Shown: piece after piece, positions 36,831-50,477 of the stretch
How positions within the stretch are numbered: the stretch's first letter is position 1
Layout: each line of letters begins with the position of its first letter
Assembly (NCBI RefSeq): GCF_905475395.1
Contig: NC_058342.1
Span: forward strand, 16,712,640 to 16,776,639
Reading direction: 5' to 3'
Source: Chrysoperla carnea
Lineage: Eukaryota; Arthropoda; Insecta; Neuroptera; Chrysopidae
Length of the DNA stretch: 64,000 nt
Translations under genes and position numbers: made by a program
The notes under the pieces: model-generated
What the model was told of the DNA's origin: nothing
The model's database searches: none
Seen by the model: only the letters and a program-made list of their open reading frames with translations

Positions 36831-37750
36831 CAAGTCGTTAGAGGAGGATAGAGAAATCATCAAACACCTTTTGTTATACAAGCGCCATTCTGGTCAATTT
36901 TAGAACTGCTATTTTCTGTTTCAAGCTGTACACTTTTTTATTTTGACTCCTATTTAACATGGTTTTCCTTATTTCTATCTTCCATAATCGAAAGATATTA
37001 TTCTGCCTTCTTCCACATTATATTACGCATACTTTGTCGTTAATTTGACGACACACATCGAGCTCTGCTTTATGATGGACTAGAGCTTTATATATTTATA
37101 TAGGTAAGATTGTTCGCCATTTTAATGCTATTGTCAAATAGACGGAATGTTCTCAAATACTACTTTTAACTAAAGATAAGTAAAATTTGAAAAGAATATC
37201 AATTATATTCCATAAAAATGCGTCAATTTTCGTGCATCGATGATATAAATTAATGAATTACTTATTTAAAAACATACCTTTTGACATTAGCTTCAAAATG
37301 GGGGCGAACGATCTTACTCACATATATAAAACCCTTGGAAGTATTATTAGAAAAGGAAATGCAATAACGTTGACTATATGGAGGATAAAGGTAAGGTGAA
37401 CTATCTTTGTATATAAAAAGTGACCATTGAAAAGTAGCAAATAAGGATGGCGCTACTGTATCAAAAGTGTAATTTTTAAAAGAAGTGCTCAAAGTAAAAG
37501 AGTAAGATCTAAACAAGTTGATAGACAATGAAAGAGAAGCTCACCTCAAACACCTTTTATTACACAAGCGCCATTCTGGTCAATTTTAGAACTGTTACTT
37601 TACTGTTATTTTGAAAACTTTTTTACTTTAACCCCTATTTAAGATAGTTCTCCTTATCTCTATCCTCCACAGTTGACTAAAACGATATCGGGTGCGCCAC
37701 CTTAGTACTAAACTTCTTTATATTACCTCCATGATAGACCTCTAAGATGA
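36830..37750. repeat. duplicated block with inverted RepC pieces
   Basis: Segments 36850-37000 and 37550-37680 are direct copies (aagcgccattctggtcaatt in both). Between them lie RepC pieces in opposite orientation: ggtaagattgttcgccattt near 37104 and its inverse (cgaacgatcttactcacata) near 37305. The plus RepC piece matches 8490-8590. This is consistent with an element having long direct and inverted repeats. Confidence 0.6.
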
Positions 37751-37859
37751 GTACGTTCTGAAAAAGATAATTTTGAAATGGTAATTTTAAAAATAATGAA
37801 TGCATGATGCCAGAAGCTTATAAACACAATCAATTTTATTTGAAATTCATATACAATAG

Positions 37860-37867
<8 letters not shown>

Positions 37868-37890
<23 letters not shown>

Positions 37891-37915
37891 AATAATTAAT
37901 AATAATAATTAATAA
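37868..37915 (+). repeat. AAT-type microsatellite
   Basis: Interrupted run of aat units (about 16), followed near 37990-38020 by further aataat/aatc units. Confidence 0.85.
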
Positions 37916-38179
37916 TGTTGATCATTTGATTAGATTGAGAAGCACCATTCAAATTTTGTACATTCATACATTATTTTCGCTCTTTTTTTATAATAATAAT
38001 AATCATAATCATAATCATAATAAACAAAAATTAAAAAAAAAAAGAAGAAAAAAAAAGAAACAATAATCTTTTACAATCATCAAAAGTTTTTCCATTTGTT
38101 TTTTTTTATACGAATAACATTAAATTTACAAACTAAAAAATTAAAAATTTTATTGGTTTATTTTGTATTAATCATATTT

Positions 38180-38720
38180 CCCACCCGAAAATATAGATTT
38201 ATGCTCAGGGCGGAGGGAGGTATGTTAGAAACTCGCTTAAATGAGTTGATATTCATATCGCATCTATCATCAAATGACAGGACGATGTTATTAAAGTGGA
38301 TATTGATTTCAGCCTTTTGAAGCTGATTCCAGTGGGAAAAACCACATTTTTTGACGTATTTAAGGTTATGCGGGTCCGGCACAGATTTTAGTAACTTAGT
38401 TAAAGGGTTGAAAATATTTCTTTAGGTTAAATAAGAGACAAGGAAGTGCCTTTTTGTGTCAAATTGCCAACACCATCTCGACAACCTCAACAAATTGAGG
38501 AAGATTAAAAAATTTGTCTTAGAATTGAGTTAATGTTAAGGAAGTGTTCTTTTTGGTAGTGCCTCCTTTCCCGCTTTTTTATGTTAATATTTATTTGTTT
38601 AAAATTATGAAAAAACAAAAATTACATTTTAATAAAAGCATCTAAATGAGGGGGAAATATGATCTTAGTGATGGAGCTCTACTGCTCATAGTTTTTTTAA
38701 AATAATATTTAACTTCTTAA
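38180..38720. repeat. RepB dispersed repeat, copy 2
   Basis: Contains gattccagtgggaaaaacca near 38325, gaagtgttctttttggtagt near 38538, ttacattttaataaaagcat near 38620 and gaggggg..atatgatcttagtgatg near 38648. The order is the same as in the other RepB copies (14220-15370, 62340-62890). Confidence 0.55.
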
Positions 38721-40985
38721 TTGTTATGTTTTTTTATTTTTTTTATTTTTTTACTTGTTTTATTATTTTATTGACTGCGCAAATAAGGTTTCACTGTATT
38801 CATCACTAAATGTAGTTGTAAAAACGTAGGGTCTTTTTTCTCTAAAAGTGCTCAAATAATTTAATTTAAAACAATTTAAAAATGAATCATGGCGGCATGT
38901 AAAAAGAAAATCTGGGCTTCAATCGCCGTTTCCCCTCTTATCAAAAAGTTTTACAATATTATGGACAGTAGAATCTCGTGATCTTTTCATTAAAATTACC
39001 CTTCTATGAGGAAAAATGAAAGTACATCAAGTTGAGACGCCCCAAAACGCCTATTTGTTATTCCAGCTTTTCTTTTGATAATCGCACTTTCATTTTTCTT
39101 CGGAGAAGGGAGATTTTGTGAAACTTCTAGTAACATTTCTCGACTGTCTATCAATCCAAAGTTCTCATAATATATAGGAATATTTCACGACTCATTTTAA
39201 ATGATACACTTTCAAAAAAAAAAATTAACCGCTGCTGTATAATGAATTAATCGTGCGAACCTCACGTGTGCCTTGAAAAAAGAAAATGTTTTTTTGTTGC
39301 TTATGATAATTTGATCCAAAAAAATACGTCGTATACAATTTTCTTTTCTTTTTTTTTTCAAAAAACCAATAAATTTTTCCCTAATATTTATGAAAAATTC
39401 TTTTAAAAATTATACCAATACTTTTTTTTTTTAATAAAATCGCAACCATTTAAGAAAATGATATATGATTTATTTTCATTCCAAAAATTATTCTATAAAT
39501 TTACTAAATATTTTAGTGGTACAATGATTCTAATGCAGCAGCGTAGCCAGAAACGTCATCTAAAATGAAATTGGATACACAATATCCAAATAAGAACTTC
39601 GTTCTTTGATCTTCTAGCCGGATTGAGAATTATAGAATTCTAAGAGACGCCCTTTTTGCCAATTTGAAAATGTAATCAGTGCTTTCGACTAGTCTCATCG
39701 AAGTAAAACCACTGACCTTTATTCTAACTGGACAGAGAGATCAGTGATTCATTTACAATGAAACACGGGCGCATTGGAATAGCATATTTCACCTTTCAAC
39801 CTGCTATTTAAATTTCAGGCCCTTTAGAATTCTCTGTTCAGTTAATGTAGATGGTAGCTAAGCTTTGATAACAAACACTATTAAAATAAAAAAAATAAAA
39901 ACATGTTTTTACACCGTGCCGCACACAGGAAAAATCTCTTAAATTGTTGAAAACGAATTTTTGACTGAGTTTTTACACCATCGATACCAAAGGAAACTGC
40001 ATTTTTTTAGAAGAAATCAAATCGATTTTTATGTAGGTACCACGAATTACAATTTTTTAATGTGCAACCAAGTGTATAGAATTTTAGACTAGCCTAAGCT
40101 AAAAACAGTTCAATGTGTGTGGTCTAAAAAACTGACAGAGTGTACCAAGACGTGTGCACACTACTTTTTATTGGCATTATTTTTCCAAGAATTTTTCCAT
40201 TTTGATTTTTTTTCTATTTATATATAAATATACTATGACTCGTTCATACGATTAATTTCACAAAAATTTTTGGCCAAACTTTTTCTCCTAAAAATATTAA
40301 ATCACCTGCTTTCGCATCATATTTGAGAGGCATTTTTGTTTTGTTTTGTTAAATTAAAAATATGTACAAAAATTTTTTCCAGTTGACTAGTAAATATATC
40401 TCGATTTATATGTTATACAAAGATGTCGAAAAAAATGCCGGTAAATATTTCGAGACTAAACAAATGCAGGTATTGTTTTTTTTTTTTTTTTGGTTTTCCA
40501 TACGCTATTTTTTTTTTCGAAAACATTCAAACATACGTGGATTTAAAATTATTTACTACATTAATTTTCACTTTTTTCGATCTCGAATCCACAAACTTTT
40601 TTAAGACATTTGTCCACTGCCTGGCTATTACTGTCTTTGCAATTTAAGCTTTTTTTAATGATGAGAACGATTTTCCTTTTAATGTAAAATCGAAAATCGA
40701 TAATTTCTCATTTGAATAAAAAAAATATACCGTCTCCGATGTCCATTTTCTATAAAATTTCGTCATTTTTCGTGAAACTTAAATAATAATTGTTCGACTA
40801 AAAATATTAATATGCAATCTTATGCAGGTGTCAAAATTCACACAAAGATGGCATCACAATCACTTGAAGAAACGTATATTAATTATTTTCTGGTTATGTA
40901 TGTAAAGAAATTTATTTTTTGAATTTTAACTGTAACTGCTGAATTTTTTGAGATTTTTAAGAAGTTTTTTAAAATGACAGGATGA
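38720..40985. other. AT-rich intergenic DNA, no gene called
   Basis: One exon-like piece, 40382-40469, sits between a pyrimidine-rich 'tttttccag' and a GT and reads KDVEKNAGKYFETKQMQ at its end. It is not recognised and has no partner exon of proven phase, so no gene is called. Confidence 0.3.
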
Positions 40986-41290
40986 AAAGTATTTTGTTGC
41001 GAATTGTATAAACATGAAGACAGTCCTATGTCCCCGTCACCAAGTTGGAGGAAATCTACTGAAACTAGGAGTAATTTAAACATGATTTGCTTTGCAGTTA
41101 ATAACAGTGGAGGCGGGTCTATAAAGGTTTGGGAGCAATTTCTACAGCAACAAGAGAATCTAGACTTGACGAAGTAATTCTGTTGGTTGATCAAGAACAA
41201 AATTTGCGTAGCCTTAAAATCCGCAATTGAAGAGAGCTGGCGAAACGATTTTTAGCCATGCCATCAACACCTGAATCTAAAGTTTAAGTC
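40986..41290 (+). pseudogene. decayed Tc1-like transposase fragment (tentative)
   Basis: An ATG-independent open frame runs 40986-41177 and includes FAVNNSGGGSIKVWEQF. The GGGSIxVW block resembles the mid-transposase motif of Tc1-like elements. After one stop, the same frame reads CVALKSAIEESWRNDF, resembling the 'LKxAIxEEW' region near the C-terminus of those transposases. The two motifs are much closer than in an intact protein, implying internal deletion. No terminal repeats were found. Confidence 0.4.
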
Positions 41291-41553
41291 ATTTTGATCT
41301 TCATGACGTAAGTGTTGCTTTTTTTAAGCTGTATTTAGTGATAATATGATCACAGGACAGAATATAGAAAGCAAACATTTTTAGGGTAACGATTGAATTG
41401 TTCTTATGAAATTTCCTGACCTTTGAATAATTATGGTACAATTTGTCTTAACTGGTCTTATAATTCGAAATCCTTTTATTCGAAAAACAAATATAAGAAA
41501 TATCGATGAATAATATCAAGTATCAAATCTTCAGAATTTAATTATAATTTTAA

Positions 41554-41675
41554 AAACCTTTAATTGCAACGTTTCGCTATTTATTTCATAGCTCATTATA
41601 ACAAGTATTAAGCTATGCCTTTAAAAGCCTGAAGAAGCTATAAATTAAATATCGAAACGTTGCAATTAAAGGTTT
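41554..41675. repeat. inverted repeat with 23-bp perfect arms
   Basis: Arms 41554-41576 (aaacctttaattgcaacgtt...) and 41653-41675 are exact inverses. Pairing continues imperfectly inward (tatttatttcatagc against gctataaattaaata). The loop contains gcctgaagaagc. The gcctgaagaag..cgaaacgtt wording occurs in many animal repeat sequences (recalled, unchecked). Confidence 0.7.
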
Positions 41676-42846
41676 ACTGATTTGGTGTTCCTTTGATCCA
41701 GGAAACCTCTTATCCTGATAATAGTATTGTAATTTATTTCTAGAGAATATTTTCCGATAGTAAAATTCCCATTTCCAGGTCTTTCATGTCAATTAATATC
41801 CAGACTTTTTACCGCAACTAGTTCGGATAAACGTCATTAAATAAGTTTCTTTCGAAAATGAATTATCGAAATGTCCACGATATGTTTGAATGAATCATCT
41901 TACTTAAATCGTATGAATTTTTTTTACGTTTTTTAACGTTTTAAAAAAAAAAATTATTCTCTTGATCGTAATAACACTTTTTTTTTTTAAATATCCTATT
42001 TTCCATTTTTTTTCAATGTTTTGTATAAAAAATATTCATCAATTTTTCATACCATAAAAATTAAAATTTTACAATTAATGTTTAAAGTAATTTTTTTGTA
42101 TTTTTTTTAATTTTTTTGTAATTTTACTACATTTAAAATTGTTTTTTTTTTATGCTACAAATCTAAATACATTTATGTGAAATCCCCCTTAAAAATATTT
42201 TTTGTTTTGAATATTTGTTGAGTCGAGAGTTCTCCTTAATAGTTAAAAAAAAAATTAAAAATGAAGCTTATGAATTTGTTTAAAAATATGTTTTTCTTTT
42301 TAAATATTATAATTCTAGGTTTTTTGATTATGGTCCACATAATTTTATAAGTGCCACTGAACTCTAATTGTGTAAAAATTAGTTTAAACCGAGAAAAACT
42401 TTTTCATTTACGACATCACAGTACGACTTGATATAAATTTTTTTTAATTTAACGAAAAATATAATTAAAAAAAAATTCTGTACTCACGATTTGTGTTTGT
42501 CTAAAACGTGAGAAACATTGGGATTTAACATTGTAAACATTTATTTATTTTTTTATTAAGCGTATGGGCTTTAACAAAACATTTAAAAAGATGAAGGTAA
42601 TATTTTTTTTCGACGTGTTTTAGAAAATGTGAGTACAGTTTTTTTCGAATAACAATTTATTTTTTATTTACTAAATTTATTTAACAATTAATACAGTGAA
42701 TTTTTTATTTTTTTTGTTTGTTTGTAAATTGGTAAAGTTTATATTTTTAAATATAACCGTCAAAAGAAATAACATCTAATTAGAATAATATCGAAAATAA
42801 ATTCAAATTTTAATCTGAATCTGAATGGTTTGTTCGTAGAGATATT

Positions 42847-43139
42847 GGGTGCGTTTAGCAGAAAAAAGCGCTAGGAAGCGCTTGTAAACAAAATGGCGAT
42901 TGTTAAGCTGTCAATTAGTAAATAGCTATATTTCTCTAGGACGCTAAGTTAGCTTTAACCGGGGAATCTAACCCAATTTAAATATATGTTTGTAAATTAT
43001 TCATATTAAAAAATTACCAATAAATAATATATTAAATAATGTTATGAATGTTAGCAAACATGTCCTGGCCGAAAACTGTACAGTTTGTTTTTCAGAGCTA
43101 GTAAGCGCTCTCAAGCGCTTTTTTCTGCCAAACGCACCC
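42847..43139. mobile_element. 293-bp MITE with GGGTGCGTTT ends
   Basis: Left end gggtgcgtttagcagaaaaa (then agcgct) and right end are inverted copies (agcgcttttttctgccaaac, then gcaccc) over about 28 bp with one mismatch. ATT flanks both ends, a possible 3-bp target duplication that would suit a PIF/Harbinger-type element. It contains no coding sequence. Confidence 0.8.
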
Positions 43140-44890
43140 ATTAAATATAGATTGCGCGAGATAATAGTCAGAGTGTGCGCAGATGAAAGAACGATGTCGA
43201 GCTAACGTAGTATTTCCTCAAAGTAGATACAATCAAAATTACAATTAAAATAACAATCAAAATAAGATAAAAATACTGCTTACGCAACGCGTAAACTCGT
43301 GGAGACGGTAGAGCAAGACAGCCTGATGCTCAGTACAAAGTAGGCAACGATCAAAGACTAGCTCCCGCCCAGATAGGGGTCGTAAATTCAGCCACTGGCG
43401 CTTATGGCTCGGTATAGGAGGTTTCATGTCCTTATTGTATATGTTTTTGGGTTTAGGTTTAGAAAATATTAAATTGAATATCAATGTGTTGTTCAGATTT
43501 GGTCATGCAGAAAGCACCAATTGACTGCACTGGGAAAAAATCTACAGCCCATCGATAGTTGATGTAATCATACAGAATGTGGACAAGATAGGACGATTCA
43601 ATGTCTTTTCCTCTGTTCTGCCAAGTTAATTTCGGCGAGTTTTACCTACTGTTCTGTGAATTATGTTCAAGACATGCTTTCCGCATTTTTTCGAATGTCT
43701 AAAAATAATTTTGAAATTTGTATACTTTAAAAAAAAAACTACAATATGAATGATATTAAACGAGAAAGCAGCGCCCTCATGTCGGAATTAATATTCATCT
43801 GCTGTGGAAGACCATCTTTTTTTAACATACAACAAAAAGGCAATTGATTAAAGAAGCTGACTCCGCTTTAGGAAATTGAATGATTTTTGACTTGAGATTT
43901 TTATAAATAATAATCAACATACCAAAATTTATCAATTCAGAAATCGATAAAGAAATGGCAGAATCCTTTCCAAACTATCAAACTAAAGTCATAGTTACGT
44001 TTTAAAATTTCATGGTAAAACGAAATCACGGTGAAGATTCATTTAAAATTTTATAAACTAGTTAAAAAAATTCAATAATTTGCGAGTAATTCAAATATTT
44101 TTAGCAAAAAAAAAATCTTTTTTTCGATAAAACTGAAAGTACGGATAAAAATTAAACAGAAAAACTTGAACATTCTTACAAAAAATTAAAATATTTAAAA
44201 ATATAAACATTACTCGAATTAATCAATAACCTATCGGATATTTTTTAATTGAGAGGACGACAAATTTTTTTTTTTTTCTGACATAAAATAGGTTATGTTT
44301 GTAACGTGTTTGTATGAGTTTTTTTTTTTTTTTTTTAAATATAGACTATATAAAATTTTTTAAAGAATATTGCACTGAAAACAAATGTTTTATTTTAAAG
44401 GCTTTTAGATAAATTGTAACATGTATAAGGAATAAGTAAATTTTTTTCTACAGGATTACATCCCCTAAAATTACGAAACTTTTTATGGCAATAATTGTCA
44501 AACTTTAAAGCACATTCGTCGTAACTAATATGACTTCATCGGAAAAAAAAATTAAAGTGTATAAATAGACATCATAAAAGGCCAATCCGTGTTAACATTT
44601 CAGAACGGTTGCACAGAGAAATATTCTCACGAGTATTTTAAAAGGGTTATTTTCTTAAAAAATTTCATGCTTTACGTGAAAGTGAAAACAAATTTTCTCA
44701 AAAACAATATTTATTAACAGCTGTGAAAGTTTTTGTCATCACTTCAGTAAAGTCGGTTAAAAAATTAACCGCAATACGGATGGCTTCGTTATTATTCGGC
44801 TATCTCCGTAGATACACTGTGTTTTCAATGACAGATGAACAAAAACTGTTTAATTAAATTTTATATTCTTTCTAATTATAATTAAATACA
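43140..44890. other. intergenic DNA, no gene seen
   Basis: A 75-codon minus frame (43257-43484) contains a slightly GC-richer stretch (RQWLNLRPLSGRELVFDRCL) that is not recognised. The remainder is AT-rich with long T runs near 44270 and 44320. Confidence 0.35.
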
Positions 44891-44892
44891 TT

Positions 44893-45097
44893 TAAGGCTT
44901 TGGTTACACGAACATCAAATCTAACACACGTTTTAAACATGCGTTTTAGCAATACATTCTGTTAAATAGAACTGTTCACACGGACGTCAATTTTAACTCA
45001 CGTTACAGGTCCATTTAACACAATATAATTCCAACAAACGTTCGTTCAACGTTCGTAAAAAGAGCATTTACATCGATTCTCGTGTGACTGAAATCTT
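44893..45097. mobile_element. diverged MITE-like inverted repeat
   Basis: aaggctttggttacacgaac at the left and the near-inverse of 'aagatttcagtcacacgag' at the right define imperfect ends; the interior is non-coding. Confidence 0.4.
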
Positions 45098-45759
45098 AAA
45101 TTCGAATAAATTTTTCAAGTGAATTAAATTTGAATAAGTAAATTTCCCGAAGGAATGAAATGTTTTGCCGATTTTTCGGGATAACCTATCATTTCTCTGA
45201 TAAAGTCGTAATAAATATGACGAATGTGATTATTTAAATACTTTTATAAAATTCGATGGTTATGCCCAGAAAAAATTTTGTAATTCGTAAGGAACATGAC
45301 CTAACATATCAATTAATTCATCTCTGTTTTCTTTGTATTTTCTTTTAAATATAATTAATTCTTAGTAACAATTGTACAAATTCCGTATGAGAAAACAGAA
45401 TTTATTTTCTTTTACTTTTTTAAATACTCTAAAAGTGATTTATAATCTTCACATGGAAGTGTTTTTTTTTAAGGTTTAATTAGTAAGGCATTTTCTTTAC
45501 GAATGTTAGTACAAACTTTCACTAAATTTTAATTTTTCTGAAAACAATTGACGCGTTTAGTGAAAATGTGCACAATTTTCGTAAAGAAAAACAACCAGTC
45601 TCAAATTTGTTACTTGTTTTCATTTTTTTTTAATTTTTTAAATTTTTTATAGATTTTTTTTTATAAGGTTTTTCTTTTTTTTTTTTTAGAGACAAGTCAA
45701 CAAGAAAATTAAAGGTGGATTTAAGCGGTCGAGAAAAGAGCAATTGATTCCATAACGGC

Positions 45760-48700
45760 TTCTCTAGCGAAATCAGGAATTTTTCATTGTAAAATTTGAA
45801 ATTTTTTTTTTGTTCGAACCATTTTTAAGCGTATGACTATCGATAATTGAAGATGCACTGCTATAAAAAATTTAATTTTAACAACTTTTTTGCACAAATA
45901 CAATCAAAATTGATTATATCTACATTGCTTTTTGTGGCGAATCGACAAATCATGGCTTAATAACATTTTGTTGCATCAAAACCAAGAATGATGGCCTTGA
46001 TTCCAGTTCATTCCGATTCAATTCCGGTTCAATCCAATAAAAACTAACCAGAAATTTCCAATTCGACCCAATTCCACTAATAATTTGGAGCCAATTGGAA
46101 ATTTCCGGTTAAAAGTTAGCATTTTTTTTCCAATCAATCTTCAATTCAATTTTATTGTAAGTTTGAATCGGTTTCAATTGTAATGAATCGGAAATTTTTT
46201 CAAATTAAATCAGATTCTTCTCAATAAAATTTCGATTCAAATTTTAACTTGGTTTCAATTGGAATGAAACGGAAAATTATCCCGTACGATCCGTTCAATG
46301 TTATCATAACCAATTTTCACTGAAATTTAAGTTTTTTTTTTCTTCAAATAATTCGAATGTCTGTTGAATTGTTCTAAAGTTAATTTTTACCCTGACAAAC
46401 GAACGCCCGATAGGAATTGCCCTTTTTAGACCTCCTTTTTTCTTAAATCCGCCGCTGATTAAAGGCAAGTGGTAAAGAATTTTTTTGTTTTTCTTTTGAT
46501 ATAAATATAAAATTTTGTGTGATGTATCAATTTCTATAAAAAATTTTGTATTCTATCTAATAGCAATTTTTTTTTCTTAATGAGCGAAGTGCTATAACAA
46601 TTTTTTTTAACAGGTCCATTTATTTCTCTTAATTTTTAAGTTATTAAGGTTACATTTTCAAATTTGAATGAGCTTACTTTTTTTTTATATTCATAACAAT
46701 TTGGTTTTTATAATTTTCGAGATCTGATCTTAAATGTTTGTATATCGAATCACTATCAGACAATAACTTTTAAATTACCTCCCTTTTTCCTTTATTTGTC
46801 CTATCCTATTATTATAACATGTTCTGTTCATGTATTGTTTTAAAAATTAACGAATAAAGATTGAAGTTAATTTTTTTTAAATTCAATATTGCCCGTGATT
46901 AGATGATACGACGCTTAACCCTTTGGAACTGAGTAAAGAGGGATTATCTCACGCTTATTTTAAAACTTTTTTTTTTTATTTCCAAATGGAATGACCACGT
47001 GAGATTTTCTCTCATCACAAGAGTAATGATCGTGGTATGAAAGACGACCAGTCTGAAGGGTTGAAACGTTATTGAAATAGATGTCATATGCCTGGAGATG
47101 CGTCTTCCGCCTGAATCACCTTCTCATGAACGAACCACGGGCAATGATTTATAATTTTCTGATTCAATATCTAGCCATGTTCAACGGCTTCTTCTAAATG
47201 AAGAATTTCTTGAAGGAAATGGATGCATTTGTCATTCTTCCCTAGGATTCTTCATTTAGAAGACGCAGTCGAACAATTCTAACAATAACCGTAACGTATT
47301 TTGTAGTTTATAAACATCTTCTTCGAACCTTTAGCTAATGGGTTATTCGTCATCGTCTAATTTTCTTATTTTTCTAGGCGCTCGTCCTCATTAACATAAT
47401 TCTGCCTCAAAGTTTCAGAAAAATATTTATTAATGTGTGGAAAAAAAGGCTAGTGTTATACCCGCTTTTTAACTTTAAATTGTCTATGGGACAGTGATTT
47501 CTATATTTTTTCTAGATTTTCCCAGATCTCTCGCGACCTACACTCATATAAAATCTAACACTCAAAATACAATCAGTTATAAGCCCATTTGTTATTTTTT
47601 TTGGTAAAGGTGACATCTATTAAGCATCTACATAAATATTTAGAGACATCTAGTAACAAAAATTTGAATATACAAAATGTAATCTTAACAACGGTATATA
47701 ATATAGGTATATAATTTTTTGTGAAAAATATTTTTATTTCTTTTAGGTAATAAATATGTGTTTTTCATTTAGAAAACCCTGCCTTTCCATTAACATATCT
47801 TAAATACATATTTCCCTAATTTTTTTAAATTTTGTTTTTAAAATTACACGACGACACAACGTTTTTTTTTTGTTTTTTTGTTTTGCAAATTTACATCAAA
47901 ATTTTTCCACATTTATAAAACATCCAATATGGGTTCTTTTTTTAAATAATTTTTTTCTTGTTTAACATCAAAATAATTTTAGGAATATTTTTTTAAGTTT
48001 TTTTTTTGTATTTTTTTTGAAATTCTTAAACGGTGACGCGATGTAAATTTTAAGAAACGTTTACTATAAAACTTTTAAATGAAACTACTGATTCAGTAGT
48101 TTATTTTAAATTGATTTTCTTTCGTTTTTCTTGTAATTTTCCTTATAAAATTAGTTTTGGGGAAACATTAAATACAATTTGCATGTCATAGAATACGTTT
48201 ATTATCTTTACTCAAAAATCGGATTCTGTTATTTCAAATATATTTGTAGCGATATGGTTATTATTCAAGCCTTGCCTACTCAACACCGCGTAGTAACTGT
48301 CATGACTCAATTGAGTTAGCAATTATTACCGCTAGAGTTCATTACCTTGGTTTTGAACCATTAATAAATGGTAAGTAATCTGGTGGTCTAAATTGGAACT
48401 ACTAAAAAAGTGGTCCACTTCCCATTTTAATTAGTACGAATTATTATCGCAAGTTGGCGGGTTGCAACTCCCAGTCAGTAATTTAATTTCTATCCATTTT
48501 ATAGAATTTAAGTAAAATTTTCGTTAGATTATATACTATCGATCGCTCTGAAAGTTTTATAAATTCTCAAGAATTTTCAAAGTATAAATTTTTTCAAATT
48601 ATATTTGAAGTTATTTTAATATTAATAATTATTCTAGTCACAACAAATACTTGTGAAAACGGAAGGGATTTGGTTCTAATTAATATTTATGATAAGAAGC

Positions 48701-48900
48701 TTTAGAAGCTTTTAAAGCACCGAATCAAGGGTATTAATATTTGTCCTAATGTTATCTTCGATCTCTTTCCCCTGTTATCCATCGCCGATCAACAATAACG
48801 CGACCGAATCAATTGTGATTAGTCTGTCTATTTTTTTCTCAGTTTTAAGATATTAAATATATAGCAGAGGTTTCGAATCCTTATGTATCAACGTGCTAAC
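45760..48900. other. AT-rich intergenic DNA with one foldback
   Basis: Bases 46000-46300 are a degenerate low-complexity tract of 'ttccaattcaatt' wording. Near 47178-47290 an imperfect hairpin forms (cttcttctaaatgaagaat against attcttcatttagaagacg). No coding exon is recognised. Confidence 0.4.
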
Positions 48901-50470
48901 CAGACTCCCTTCGAAAATCCCCCATCTTGAAGAGATTTACTATGCCAAGTAATAAAATTTGACAAATTTTGTCTAAATATATAGTCATAGAAGTAGACTG
49001 TTTATTTCTGTCTTTCATTGGACTTGTAATTAATTCCTTTTGCTCTGGTTTGCCTTTTCTGAGTAACGGATTTGTGATTTATTTCAAAATGCCAATTGTA
49101 GTCCACGATGTAACTATAATAACAAACGCGGTTGTTCGTAAAATCATTTGCGTTCGTTCGAACTACAATACTTCATAGTGAACTTTGTGATCGGTACCAT
49201 GCCCAAATCAGTGGCGTGGTGTTTGCTTTTCGGTTTGTCAAAATTTAACAGAGCGTTTCCTCACATTACGAACTACAATCATATCCGTGCCATCCAACGG
49301 TTTTTAGAACATTTTAGAACATACGGTTTTTAGAATATTGCTTTCTTCGAATGACATTTCACATTAGAAAATTTACAAAAAGAGCAATCTTGAGTTTTTA
49401 TACGCTTTTCAACAAACGAAACTGATAATAAAAATGTACTTTTCTATTTGTCTTGAGTTTGGATTATCGAATTTAAATTTCGATTGTTCTTGGCGGTGAT
49501 GGCTCACTCGTTAGGTTATGAGCGAACGCAAAAGAAAAGTAATTACTTTTTTTTAACCAGAAGATCGTGATGGGGAAGTATAGAAATTCACAGAGTGCTA
49601 ATTAGAACTACGAAATCGCTACGTCCACTTTTTGTACCAAAAATCTTACGAAAATGATAATGAAAATACTTTACTCCGACTGTTCTTTGCGATTATATAT
49701 AACTGATTACTTTTTTCTTGAACCGGATGAACGCGATTGAAAGTATAGAATTAGAACGACGAAATCGCTACATCCCCCTTTTGTTTCAAAAATCTTATGA
49801 GAGGGAAACTTAATGAATATTCTTCCAAATTATCTGGGATTCTGAGAAATAGAACGTATTCTATGTTAGACACAATTGAAGCAGTCGAAGAAAAACACCA
49901 TGCGAGAAAAATTTTATGAACGAAATTTACAGAAAATGGAAAGAAAATCCAAAATAAAGAAAAAAGTAAAAGATATTTGCGATACATTTGATATATCAGG
50001 TACCACAATTTTAAAAAGTGCTTTTATCTTTTAATTAATTAGTTTTTCTTTATACAAATATATAATTGTGTGTATATAAATATAATTTTCAAATTGGCTT
50101 TGTATTTTCAATAATTTTCATTTTTTTAAATATATATTTAATAATTAATAATTTTCATCTAAACCTTTGGGAAAATCCAAATTTTTTTAATAATATTAAT
50201 AAATTTTTCTTTATCCATTGAATCGTGTGTGAAATATTTTTTTTTTAAATATTTGGGCGGAAATGACAACTTACGGCTACAAAAATTACCAAAATAAATC
50301 ATTTATAATATTTGGAAAAATTTTCTTTTATTATTGACAATTTCAATTTTTTTATTTTGTATAAGTTGTTCTTTTTTAAAAATTATGAAAATTGTGATGA
50401 TTTTTCTTTTGTACATCAATAAAATACAACAATTTCATTTTTTCTAATTTATTTTTGCAATAATTCGGCT
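48900..50470. repeat. diverged direct duplication in unrecognised DNA
   Basis: Segments near 49575-49650 and 49740-49800 share ttagaac.acgaaatcgctac and the following 'aaaaatctta.ga' block. Open frames nearby (48969-49333 plus, 49751-50008 minus) have no recognisable features. Confidence 0.4.
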
Positions 50471-50477
50471 TAGCACA

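Larger units (their letters stand above)
42561..45755 (+). other. two exon-like pieces, possible small basic protein
   Basis: Piece 1 (42561-42596) lies between 'ttttttattaag' and GTAATA and reads RMGFNKTFKKMK. Piece 2 (45690-45755) follows a strong polypyrimidine tract and AG and reads RQVNKKIKGGFKRSRKEQ, then LIP and stop. Both are in phase 0 and both are lysine/arginine-rich. Joined from the ATG at 42564 they would give 32 residues. No family is recognised and no AATAAA was assigned. This may be chance in AT-rich DNA. Confidence 0.2.

Noticed and set aside
40362-40647. overlapping 80- and 74-codon frames near 40.4 kb
   Set aside because: They depend on a long T run translated as poly-Phe. 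Only a short upstream part looks exon-like and it has no confirmed partner.
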